A stretch of DNA of 64,000 bases from Paragyromitra xinjiangensis (lineage: Eukaryota; Ascomycota; Pezizomycetes; Pezizales; Discinaceae), in assembly GCA_038503065.1 (NCBI GenBank), contig JBCAMK010000003.1:744001-808000 (forward strand), given 5' to 3'. How positions within the stretch are numbered: position 1 is the first letter of the stretch; each line of letters begins with the position of its first letter. Made by a program: the position numbers and the translations under genes. The notes below the pieces were generated by a model. It searched no databases and had not been told where the DNA came from. It saw nothing but the letters and a program-made list of their open reading frames with translations. This document shows, piece by piece, positions 40,965 through 52,933 of the stretch.

Positions 40965-42494
40965 TTGGACGGCGTTAGGCGTTGGCAATGGCCGTGATGA
41001 AGTTGATGATGGGGGAGGTGGTAGTGATTGTGATGAAAAGACGGACGAAGGAGGTCGGGTGACAGCAACTGGAACTGTGGTTACAATAACACAGCTCGCA
41101 ATGCGGATAATGGGAGGCGAGGTTAGCAAAGGCCAGAGACCCAAGGGGAGAAGCCCAGTAGGCAGCCAGTAGAAGCAGCGACTGAGCAGGTTCAGTCGAA
41201 GCAGGGCAAGGCGAGAGGCGGATATGCCAACCAGGTACATCCACTGCGTCTGTGATAATACCGACCCACAGCAACAAGAGATGCGCAAACGAGCAAGGAG
41301 ATGAACTAAAACTGGAAGAGGGACAGGTGGGGAAGGCGGGCTGCAACACCACCCAACAGTGACAACAGACGAAAGCGTCAAGCGATAGAAGGATGATAAA
41401 ATTCCAGAAACATTAGAAACTTGGAATCTTACTCTAAGTAGAAGGCCCTAGAAGGTGGAAGATTACCGAATCTGCCTTACATAGACCTATCCCCCTCAGT
41501 CGTTGACTCAACCTCGAAAAATTTCTCCACTCTCTCGAATCACCAACTAGTCCCGCACACCCCTCCCCCTCCTTGTCATTTCCCCTCACTAGCCTGTCTC
41601 ACTTCCGCTCCAACACCAGATCTTACCTGGCACACGACGATCCCCGCTGCCAACGATAAGCGAAGCCTCTTGTTGCCCCTGCAGCCATGTCATGTGATGA
41701 CTGCACTCATTGCTGTGACATCAACAGCCGCCGTTCAGATGGTATTAACTCGCCCGCATGAACGCAGGGTGGGCCTTCTTAACAAGCAACACAACGGCGC
41801 AGAAACCCTAGCCCTGAACACTCTAATCATACTTCATGGCTTCTGTGCGAAGTGGACGAAGTGACAATCGGCTAAAACTTTTGTATTCGCTGGCTGGATT
41901 GGAGCGAGCCTGAGCTTAAATGTACGGTGGGCTCAACGACCTTCCACAGTTGCCCACCACTCCCGTGCAAAACTCGATTCGCTTCGATTTCCTTCCTGCA
42001 AACAAAAACCACAAATGGAAGCAACAAATACCAGTACAAACATCGAAACCATAGAGGAAAACCAACGACGAAGACAGCTACCACCCAGCCCAGCCCAGTA
42101 GGAGGACCAATAATGGAAAATAAAAAGAGCAACAACCCATAATCCAAAACAAAAAGGCCCCACTTCACCCATTTGCACGTCTATGCTAGAAGTACAACCA
42201 GATACTGATACACGTCAGCTAACCCACGCTCTCCGCTTTCACTAGCCCAATAGTTCCCTCGCAAAATGTCCAGTTACCTGTCCCGTTTCGGGTTTCCGAC
42301 AATCCATCGCTAAAAGGAGGTTCTCAAAAAGAATAGCAATCGAGCAAGCCGTTGAGCCAGTCCATAACTACCCACCTCTTTCCTTCCACATAAGAGAATC
42401 ATAACCCCATCCATCCTGGCCGGAAGTTGGAAGAACCAAAAAAAGAAAGAAAAAAGAGTAGAACTCCAGACTCCAGTCCCATCATAAAAATTTC
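40965..42494. other. SUA5 upstream / RAD21 downstream DNA
   Basis: Contains the possible N-terminal extension of SUA5 (to 41240), its promoter and the 3' flank of RAD21. No other gene is supported. Confidence 0.5.
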
Positions 42495-44753
42495 TCAAGC
42501 TGCCGCAGCACTGCCACTTTCGCCTCTTCCAACACCAACTACCAACTCTCTTTGCTGCACACCGTCTCCCTCTCTCGCTCTCTGCAATTCAAGCTCTTTT
42601 TCTTTCTCTTCTTCCTCTGCAACTTGTTGCTCATCCCTCTCTTCCGCCCACTGTCCCCATAAAGCCTTTTTACCCTTGATGGCAATAGGCCCGAAACCCT
42701 CAGTCTGCTTCACGCTGATGGCATCTTTGGTCGCCAATACAAGCACTTCAAAGAACATTTTCGTTGCATCAGTTCGTGCCGTGGTCGCGAGAGGGAGGAG
42801 CTCTTGAAATTTCACGGACTTCTTTCCGACAGGTTCAGAAAACTGCTCTCGAAGAAGGTGAACAGCTGCTTGTGTTTGCTTGGAAATTGGCTGGGTAGAG
42901 GGAGGAGGCATATAGGATTCTTCTTCGGGGTAAGGAGTAAAGGGCTGCTCCTCTTCGCCAGCGTGGATCCCCGGGGTCATAGGTTCTATCGTATGCGATT
43001 AGTTTCCGGGATCCCAACGTAAAAATCTATGGGGGAAGAGATGGCTTACCATCGGTACCAGCTAGGAGTATTACTTCCTCCCGATACTCTCCCTCTCGAC
43101 TTCGTACGGGCTCGTCTTCTTGTGGAAGCATAAACATTTCGTCGCCAGCACCACCTTCATCGCCACTGCCAGCTGCTTGATCTTCCCTCGTCTCGTCCTC
43201 CATCGCTTGCAATTGCTCCTCTTCATCAAATTCCAGTAATCTAGGCTGCTTGGATGGGCTTCTCACTTCCTGCGCCACAATTTCCTCATCTTCATCCTCC
43301 CTTTTCCTCTTCAGCTCTGCCATTCTCCTAACAAATTCGGGGCTCAGCAAACTCGCGAGCTCCGGAGCTATATTTTTCGGGTAAAACACATTCTGTGCAA
43401 ATCCCCTCGACTTCTGTAAGCTCAACAGTGCTAATAAAGTCGGATCCCTGGGCAAGAAACTCGGCTCCTTCAAAATCTTGCTCCTATCTTCCTGCTGCGC
43501 CTTGATCTGTTTCGCACGGATTTCCGTCACTTCATCAATCATGACTCTCCGGCCCCTTACTGCTCGTTGATGGTGGACTGTCCGTTCCGGTTCCGGTTCC
43601 TCGCTAGGGGGCCGAAGCGTATCGTCTAGGTAGCTCAAGTTCAAAAGATCTCCATGGGTCCGAAGGTCCCCCTCGAGATCACGATCAACACTACTGCGGA
43701 CAGACGATAAAGGAGATGAATCTGCACGTTCTGAACGAGCGGGTCCAATTGATAGGGCTCGAGGGGTTTCTGGGCCTGCATGAGATGGGAGGCCCAAAGA
43801 CCGCATTTCATCTTCAGCCGATACACCAAGAATTGTCAAGTCGCCTTCATGCTCTTCCTCCCCACCAAGACCAAGATCTCCGGGAAATCCCATTGTTGTA
43901 TCGTCGTCACCAAAGCCCAATTGCAGGTCCTCCCCGGTTCTCCCAATATCAGACTCTGGCCCTTTTGCAGCCTCGGAAAATACATCCTCCATACTTGAAT
44001 CTATCAAGTCATCCCTAACATCTCTTGGCGCAGGCGCTTCTCTTCCGATTTCTGAACCGATATCCGACTCTGGCAGTAGTTCCGGGCTTCTACCACGTCT
44101 TGTGGTTCTCACAGGCCTCGGAGCTAATTCTTCTGTTTCGCTCACATAGAGGCCTAGGTCATCCAGCTCCAATTCATAGTTATCTTGAGGCTCTAAACTA
44201 GGTCCAAGACCTGTATCAATGGGATCCAAGAGAAAGTCATCAGACAGCGTAATAGCTTCTCTGTGTGAAATGTGAGCGTTTGAATCGAATGGTAGTTTGC
44301 CAAGATCGCCCAAATCAAGCGTAGGGTCGGGAAGGAGAAGGTCGAGTTCAGTGATGACATCAGGAAGAGTAAGTTGTGCAGCAGAGTGCGAAGTGGCTCC
44401 AGCTGGCAAATCGACATTCCCCGGCCGAAAAGCCTGTCAAAACGCGCGTTAGTAGGTTACCTTCTAGCCGAGAAACAAACATAGCTAACCATTTTGATCT
44501 TCATCAGGGCTTCATTGCAATCCTCCAGAAGGTAACGGGCCTTCCGAGAATAGATACGGACCACGCCTAACAATAGCTGACCACTAAGACGTAGCGCCAT
44601 CGGGGCCTGATCTTGACCGACGATGGCGCCAACTGATGTTTCAATGTTGGATTGAAGAATATGGGTCTTGGAGAGCTTGCGTTCGAGATTGGCACTTAGC
44701 CAGACACGGGCTAGAGGTCCAGTCTTTGAGAGGAGAGTTTCTGAGTAAAACAT
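42495..44753 (-). CDS. RAD21: Cohesin kleisin subunit Rad21/Scc1/Mcd1
   Basis: Three exons: 44753-44490, 44433-43050 and 42985-42495, giving 712 residues. The introns are 56 nt (GTTAGC...GACAG, branch CTAAC) and 64 nt (GTAAGC...ATAG, branch CTAAT); both keep frame. The N-terminal Rad21/Rec8 domain (MFYSETLLSKTGPLARVW..., then RKARYLLEDCNEALMKIKM/AFRPGNVDLP across intron 1) binds Smc3. The long acidic middle has ExxR sites such as SEIGRE that fit separase consensus. The C-terminal winged-helix domain (FQELLPLATTARTDATKMFFEVLVLATKDAISV) binds Smc1. It closes the cohesin ring in the nucleus for sister-chromatid cohesion. Rec8 is less likely given the overall layout. It is divergent from PMR1. 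Confidence 0.93.
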
Positions 44754-46135
44754 TATGGATAACGATGGTGGTTTTGACGATGATGATGGGGGGGATAATT
44801 TTGTTGTTGATGCTGTTGCTTCGGCGGGCGGTCACGTGTAGTAGGCGCTGATAACGAACGTGAAGAACGCGACCGTAATAGTGGGGTGGGAGAAGCGCGT
44901 TGTTGATTATTAGAATGATGGTGCTCACGCGGTTATTTGGGGAGGGCAACGCTCAATAGCTAAATATTTTCCAACGACAATCAGGGGATAAACAATCCAG
45001 TAGAGTAAGATATAAGGTTGTGGTCAATAATGGATAGGAATGAGATTCATGGGGAAACAACAATAATGGAGGAAGAGGGGGGGATGGGTGCGAAGAGGAA
45101 GCGACAGAACAGTCACAAGACCCAACAGGGCAGAGTGGATAGACACGAGAAGTGTAGAGTATATGTATATTTACAGAACGACACGAATGAAGCGGTTCGG
45201 GACGTGTCGGGTGAGCGGGTTGAGTAAAAGTCACGGCTCGCGAGTGGATGGGTGGGAGAGTAAGTGGATGGAGGAAGGGGAAGAGGAGATGGCTGGGATG
45301 GCTTGACTACATGTATGTGTGTAGACACATGCCGATTGGGCAGTGTGGGACACGGCGATGCGGCATTGTGGCAGATCAGAGATAAGATCAGATGGATAAA
45401 ATATACATGTAGGTACGGCGAAAACCCGTGGTCGCCAGAACCACGGGAGACAGAGGCCACTCGTCGCTCGGTAATCCGAAGGGTTGGGCAGGGGGTACGA
45501 CGATGTCGTTTTATTCAGGATAAATGGGGGTATGAAAAAAGAGATAACGACGGATTCCTCAACAAGGCTCCCTTTCTCGTTGGGATACATATTGCCAACA
45601 TCTGCTGCACAATAACACAGAAAGAACTCTTTGGGAGTTGAGAACTTAAATTCCATCCATTTCCACCTACCACCTAGTTTACACACCACACACACCCACA
45701 CACACACTTGTTGGTTCTTTTACCTTTTGAGAGATTACATACAGATACCAGAATACATGTAGTTAACCCTCTTCGAACCTCGAATCTTTTCTCTCCACCC
45801 TCAACCCTTCCTTTCTCATCACTCATTCGCCATATTTCCCTCTTTCATCTTGGTTTAATTTCTGGGTTTGGTTTTTTCTTTTTTCTTTTTTCTTTAATAC
45901 TTCTCCTCTTTGAACTAGTCTACTAACTTGCCCTCTACTCGGTTTTCGTCTCCTCTCTTAGTGGCCATCAGCCTTTTACCTTCATGCTGTGACCTCCTTC
46001 ATCCCGCTCCCGCTCCCGCTCCCGCTCCCCCTTCCCCGAAGCTGTCGCGCATAGCTATTGCCCAAAGCCACCGACCACCGACCACCTCCACCGACCACCT
46101 CCGTTCGCTCCCCTCTCTCTTTCCCTTTCGGGACA
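44754..46135. promoter_or_regulatory. Bidirectional upstream region of RAD21 and PMR1
   Basis: 1.38 kb between the two start codons. The PMR1 side is C/T-rich (long pyrimidine tracts near 45780-46130), including repeated CTCCCG at 46008-46031. TACATGTA occurs at 45308, 45404 and 45754. No gene is supported inside. Confidence 0.6.
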
Positions 46136-49100
46136 ATGGGTTCTTCTTCTCGATCAAACACCCCGCTAGGTATACCGTTACGCAGCTTGTCCGCGTCGCC
46201 ATTTCTCACCACTGCATCAATTAATTCCAATACAAGCATCACCAGTTCCTCATCATCTGTAAGTTTCTCTGGTCCTTTCCTAATTCTCCATTCACACCAA
46301 CTGAATCTTCCTCGTTCTTACTAATTGACTCACTTTATAGCCTCCTTCCGCTGTTTATGCGATCCTCACCCCCGAAGAGACCGCCTCAAAACTACAGTCC
46401 TCCTTAACACATGGGCTCTCTTCTACCCAGGATATCATCTTCCGCAGATCTATCCACGGCCCTAATGAGCTCCCTAGTGGCGACGAGGATTCGATTTATG
46501 TCCGATTTTTTAAGCAGTTCGTGGAATCACCCTTGATTCTCCTTCTGCTAGGCAGCGCTGCTGTCTCCTTTTTGATGGGCAACATGGAAGATGCCATTAG
46601 TATAACGTTAGCGGTGGTTATCGTGGTTGCTGTGGGTTTCGTGCAAGAGTATCGTTCTGAAAAGAGCTTGGAAGCTCTGAACAAACTTGTTCCCCACTTT
46701 GCTCACTTGCTACGTGGAAGATCTGGTGATGGAGATTCTACTCCTCCGCCTTCCCAGACAGTGATGGCTGGCCAACTAGTACCTGGCGACCTAGTTACAT
46801 TCTCCACCGGTGACAGAATTCCGGCAGACATACGAATCACCCAAGCTGCTGGCCTGGAAATAGATGAATCCAATCTGACAGGGGAAAATGTGCCTGTTAA
46901 GAAGTCTGTGAACGCTGTTGCACCCAGGGATCCCTTGAATCCGACCTTGTCCGACTTGTCCATCTCTGACCGCAAATGTATAGCTTTCATGGGGACCCTC
47001 GTCCGCAGCGGCAACGGCCAGGGCCTCGTAATTGCTACTGGTCCCAAGACTGAGTTTGGTGCGATCACAGCGATGCTCCAGAGCATCGTCAAGCCTAAAA
47101 CCCCATTGCAAACATCAATGGATAAACTTGGGAAAGACCTGAGTTATGCCAGTTTTGCCGTTATCGGAATCATTGTCCTGATAGGATTGTGGCAAGGAAG
47201 GAGCTGGCTTGATATGTTCCAGATTGGGGTCTCTCTAGCGGTCGCAGCGATCCCCGAGGGTCTGCCAATCATCGTAACAGTTACCTTGGCTTTAGGGGTG
47301 CTCAGAATGGTGCGTCAAGGGGGAATCGTGAGGAAATTGCCTAGTGTCGAGACTCTGGGATGCGTTTCCGTGGTTTGTAGTGACAAAACTGGTATATTCC
47401 ACTTGCAACATGTAGACGTAGATTGAGAGGAAATGCCGGTAGTCTAACTTTTAACCTCAGGAACATTGACGATGAATCACATGACGGTTACAAAGATCTG
47501 GACGCCGACATTTACAGAACCCATGGAGAAACCCGCCTTGCTCTCGCCTGCTTGCCAAGATGCATCCCTAAACGCTATTATACGAATTGGCAACCTTTGC
47601 AATAACGCTCGCCTTTCTTCTTTGACTGGCGCAGCTGCCGCCACGTCGATAGGAATGACTGATGAAACTGGTAGCAACTCAAGATTCGTTGGGCAAGCGA
47701 CAGAGGTTGCCTTGCTAGATTTAATGGACACTTTTGAAGAAGTCGACGTGAGGGAGCGAAGTCAGAGAGTATCGGAGGCTCCATTTTCCTCGGAAAGTAA
47801 ATGGATGGGTGTTATCGTAGGTGGAGGCGACATTGGTGGGCGAAAGGCATATATAAAAGGTGCATTGGAGCAGATCCTGGCAAGGTGCGATACTTACATA
47901 GCCAAAGATGGCAGAGAGGCGCCTTTGGATGATTTACAAAGGAAAATGGCCAAAGATAATATGGAAATCATGGCGAAGGAAGGGCTAAGGGTATTGGGAT
48001 TCGCGAGCGGGTCTATCAGTTCCAAACCAAATTCGGAAACCGATCACACAAGTAACGACCATGACAATGACTTAGTTTATACCAACCTTACGTTTGCTGG
48101 TATGGTAGGTATGTACGATCCCCCAAGAAAGGGCGTGAAGAAGGCGATCCGATCCTTGATGCGTGGTGGTGTCAAGGTGATAATGGTCACTGGTGATGCG
48201 GAGACCACTGCCGTTGCTATCGCGAGGAAATTGGGTATGCACGTGCTACCAGACAATCACGGCCTTGGCGGGATTGTAAGGCCTGTATTAAAAGGTGAGG
48301 ACCTGGACAACATGACAGATTCCCAGCTCGCCCAGGCAATTGCTACTACCTCTATATTTGCCCGTACTTCGCCGGAACACAAGATGAAGATTATTCGCGC
48401 ACTTCAATCTCGGGGCGACGTGGTAGCCATGACTGGAGATGGTGTTAACGACGCTCCTGCGCTTAAGATGGCAGACATCGGCATTAGCATGGGATTGCAG
48501 GGAACAGACGTAGCCAAGGAGGCTGCAGACATGATATTGAGCAACGATAATTTCTCCACTATCTTAACAGCAATTGAAGAAGGCAAGGGTATTTTTTACA
48601 ATATCCAGAACTTTCTGACTTTCCAACTCAGTACCAGCATTGCGGCATTGAGCTTGGTATTGCTGTGTACTTTCTGCGGCTTGAGTAATCCATTGAACCC
48701 AATGCAGATTCTGTGGATCAGTATGCTTCTTTATCCTTTCCCTTTTGCTTTGAGTTATTCCTGACCTCTTCACGAGCTAGACATCTTGATGGATGGCCCA
48801 CCTGCGCAATCGCTAGGCGTCGAGCCAGTTGACCCAGCAGTCATGACTCGACCTCCCCGCTCCCGCAATGATCAAATTTTGACTAAACCCGTCCTCCTAC
48901 GAATATTGACATCTTCACTGACAATCGTCATTGGAACAATGTTTGTTTATGTCATGGAATTACAAGACGGTATCGTAACAGCGCGAGATACTACAATGAC
49001 GTTCACCTGCTTTGTCCTCTTTGATATGTCCCTGGCACTTTCGTGCCGGTCTGAATCGAAATCAATACTGAGGGGCGAAGTCGACATATTTGGAAACAGG

Positions 49101-49331
49101 ATGTTTAATTTCGCTGTGTTTGGATGTTTATTGGGGCAGGCTGCGGTTATTTATCTTCCTGGATTACAAAACATCTTTCAGACCGAGGCTTTGGGGCTGC
49201 GGGACTTGATACTACTCTTGCTGCTTGCCAGCTCGGTGTTTTTTGTTGACGAAGGGAGAAAGTGGTTGAAAAAGCGAGGTGGAATGGGATCTAATTTTGG
49301 TGCAAGTCATGGTTATAGTAGTAGTGTATGA
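46136..49331 (+). CDS. PMR1: P-type Ca2+/Mn2+-transporting ATPase, Pmr1 type
   Basis: Four exons: 46136-46258, 46341-47391, 47461-48720 and 48781-49331, giving 994 residues (yeast Pmr1 950). The introns of 82, 69 and 60 nt have GTAAGT, GTATAT and GTATGC donors. Exon 2 holds the first membrane helices, the actuator-domain LTGENVP loop and PEGLP of M4. Intron 2 lies inside the phosphorylation motif, CSDKTG/TLT. Exon 3 has the nucleotide-binding domain and the hinge [16 protein letters not shown]. Intron 3 splits [19 protein letters not shown] in M6. It pumps Ca2+ and Mn2+ into the Golgi, supporting secretion and glycosylation. Length and motifs fit Pmr1 (SPCA) rather than a plasma-membrane pump; no calmodulin domain is seen. 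Confidence 0.95.
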
Positions 49332-50912
49332 TGATGAGATGGCAATGTTGGCAATGTGATCATGTTGGTGGCGGTGGTAGTAATATAGAAAGGGTAGCCT
49401 CTTCCTCTATCAATTTTTGATCTAAGGAATTCTAGCTTACTGGTATTAACTTACAGGTGGGGCTTCGTTGTAACAATGCATTTGTGGGCCTATTGGTTTT
49501 CTTTTTCGGGTTTGGTTTCATTTTTATCCCGTTTCATTTTCTTCCCGTTTATTCCCATTTCCTAGCCTCATAAGTTTTTGATCAAAAGCTTCGGGCTTTG
49601 TTTGTTTCTTCTCATACAGCCATTACATAAGTATCAGCAATTAAAGACCAATGTATTTTGTGTGAATATGGTGTTTAAAAAGTAGTTGTGGATTAAAGAC
49701 CTCATTTTATGGTATCCATACTCCTCCACCGAGAAATGAGACCGTAAACCTTTCTTATCAGGCCGGCAGCTAGCGCCGGTGGACCGCGGTGGACACCACA
49801 CAGGAATAGGGATTTCGCTTATGTAAACACCTTTTTTTGATAGGTGTTGTCTTTTGTTCATGGTACTAACTGTCAGTCTGGAGTAGGGGATATAGTACCG
49901 ATAAATCGTACTATACTGGTAGTCATTATCTCAGGATGTCAAAAAGCGAGCCGTCAAACACTTTTGCAGAATGGCAGAACCAACCTACTTCGGAGTGGGA
50001 GCCAGACTGATAGGTAGGCTATACTTAAGAGTCCATGAGTAAAAAAATTAGCTGGTAGTGGGGAAATATAATGTTCCCTCTTTACCCTCCAGTACCGGTG
50101 GTCCCTTCTTGGTGCTCCCTGGAGCCCGGACCAGATGGAACCAACACTTAATAAAATGGCAACGAAAAATAGTATTGACTTGTACAGTAGGCCAATTTTG
50201 CTGCTGCTCCTCCGAGGCATGGCCAAATGATGCTCGACGGTTTAAAATCGAAAAGCCAAACTAGCAGTATAAGACCTCAAGCTCTGGGCTGTCTCAGTTA
50301 ATTGTGGCTTTATCCTTTGGGTTAGACAGCTCTTAAGATGCCTCTGCAAAAGTGTACGCGTTAGTGATTTCTTGAGACAGGATAGGTTAACGAATTGATA
50401 CACCCTCATGGTGAGGGGCAGTTTGATGCATTTGCTACTATTGACTACTTTTCTTTGCCAGATACGAAGATTCGATCTTATTACTCAAGCCTGATGTCAA
50501 ACGTAAACATCAATTGAACTTTTAAAAGGAGCTAGCAGAGTGGGCATAAACTTCTACCAATTGCAAGAGATGTTTCTAGCTAACACCAACGAGAAATGCT
50601 AATAAAAGCGGCTGGTTGCCTGAACTCCCGTACCCGCTCATTCCCGACACTCGAGTAGTAAGAGCTAAAAATCCGTTACCAAGAAGTTATGATTTCAATA
50701 GTGATCTCAGATTCGCCTGGCCATCACCCACAGAATTTACTTGGAAGAAAAGGTCTAGTTGCAAACGCTACTGATTTGGTTGTATTATGTAATTTCCATT
50801 GCCAAACGCGAACCGACGCGTCTTTCCCGTTTGCCGGACATATTTCTTCCAACCGTAATACCAACGTCAGAATATTCATGGGGCTGATCGATACCGCAAA
50901 AGCAAATCCAAA
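49332..50912. other. Intergenic PMR1-APN1
   Basis: 1.58 kb with no supported gene. The proximal part is the PMR1 3' flank (T-rich). A perfect 13-bp inverted repeat (ACACTTTTGCAGA) at 49958-49970 and 50343-50355 may bound an old element. Confidence 0.5.
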
Positions 50913-52933
50913 ATGGCTCTTCTGGATTCGGAATCTTCTTCATCAAGCGACTTCAATAACAAAGCTCCAGATATGCAAACCCTTGAATCGCAGTCAATCG
51001 AAACACATGCGACTACCATCACGAAATCCGGTATTGCTACTGTGACGAAAGTAAAGGCAACAATCAAGACAACCATCAAGTTAAAGTCGAAAGAAAAGAA
51101 ACGAAAAGCCGACGAAAACAGCGAGTCAGAACGCCCTTCTCAAAAGAAAGCACGAAACACTGCGAAAAAGACCTCCAATATGCTAGAGACAGCGGCTAGG
51201 ACTATAGGAACGAAAATAAATGTAGGCGCGCATGTTAGCATGGCTAAAGGTTTAAAGTACTCCTCTTTCTATAGCAGGAAAAAAGAAATATTAATGTTTG
51301 GTTTACGTGAAAAAACAGGGGTCCAGAACGCTATCACTAACAATCAAAAAATTGGAGGGAACGCATTCGCGTTGTTTCTCAAATCGCAAAGAAAATGGAC
51401 AAGCCCTGACATGAAGGAATCTGATGCCGTGGCGTTCCGGGACGGTTGCAAGAAGGCTGGGATTGACCCGAAACGGTTCGTGAGGTTCCCCATCTCGATT
51501 TCACCTTGATCATTCGTTCGGCACCTGGTACATGGCTGCGAATTCTAGGTCTTAGAGTCAACCTTCTGAAATGGTCGCGGTTTTGATCCTCGGCTGAAAG
51601 ATTCGGTACTCTAGAACCATCTAGAGCGTCAGTTCCCCAGGTCGAGAGATCAGAGCTGGCAGAAAACGGTGGTTATGATGGTGATGCCGAGCTGGTACTC
51701 TAAGATCCAGGATTCCTAGCTATCAGGACGCCAAAGCCAGGCGTCACCGGGCGTGATATAATCCCGTTTTGAAGCTAATTTATACATATGGGACAGACAT
51801 ATCCTCCCGCATGGCTCATACTTGATAAATCTTGCCCAAGGAGACAAAGAGAAGGCAAAAAAGGGGTATGATTGCTTTCTCGACGATTTAAAACGTTGCG
51901 AACGGCTTTTGATCGGGCTATATAATTTTCAGTAAGCCCTCTCCAACGAGCGTTGAATTTGCCACACGATCCGGAGGGTTTGGTTATCCCAGACAGTATC
52001 GGGGGGCTTCAACGTTATTCCTGATTTTCACTCTCCAAACATTTAAGTGTTCGGCAGATTAATCGACGGACTAAACCATCTTACGCTTCCCTCGAAAAGC
52101 CAAATGGGTCGATAGAGCTTGCACTGTATCGTGTACTGACGCTTTCCTTATAATTAGTCCTGGCTCTACTCTTGGTCTTCCACGTTCTGAAGCGTTAGCT
52201 CGGGTTTCAGTCCAACTTAACCGCGCACATAATGAAACAAAGTTTGTAAAAACTGTATTGGAAAATATGGCTGGGCAAGGGAACATTATTGGTGCGAATT
52301 TTGAGGATTTAAGAGATATCATAGAGCAAGTTGAGGATAAGAGTAGAGTTGGCGTCTGCTTGGACACATGCCACTTATTTGTTTGTGGTCGTCGTCTACA
52401 AGATTGTTTGGTTCAAGCACTAATTCATTGTACAGGCAGCCGGACACGATATCCGAACACAGGCCTCGTACGACACGGTAATGAATAATTTCGACCGAAT
52501 AGTGGGTCGAAAATACCTCGTTGCTCTCCATCTCAACGACTCCAAAGCACCTTTGGGCGCAAACCGGGATCTACATCAGAACATCGGGTTGGGATATTTG
52601 GGACTAGAAGCATTCCGTTTAGTCATGAATGATAAAATGCTGGAAGGTTTACCGATGATCCTAGAAACACCAATGCAATGCGAGAGAACATGGGTGGATG
52701 AAATAAAGTTGTTGGAATCTCTGGTGGGAACGTCAGCAAATGACCCAGGTTTTCTAACCAAGGCAGCTGAGCTATCTGCGAGGGGACGGGGCGAGCGAGA
52801 GAAGACTGCGGCAGTGGTGGGAAAGAAGGAAGTTAAAACAATCAGGAAGGCCCAAAAGAGCCCAAAGAAATCTAGTAAGAAAGAAACCAGGGTGAGTGAT
52901 GGGGAAGACGAAAGTCACACTTGCCAACCCTAG
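50913..52933 (+). CDS. APN1: Class II AP endonuclease Apn1 (endonuclease IV family)
   Basis: Five exons: 50913-51249, 51319-51475, 51797-51931, 52158-52380 and 52436-52933, giving 449 residues. It cleaves DNA 5' to abasic sites in base-excision repair. The family motifs return only after splicing: [66 protein letters not shown], then [38 protein letters not shown] and the C-terminal metal-site region (LPMILETP). The N-terminal 75 residues and the C-terminus are Lys-rich and nuclear-signal-like ([16 protein letters not shown]). Intron 1 is 69 nt, has a weak GTTTAA donor and no stop, so its retention would add 23 residues between motifs. Introns 2 and 3 (321 and 226 nt) are long for fungi. Confidence 0.92.
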
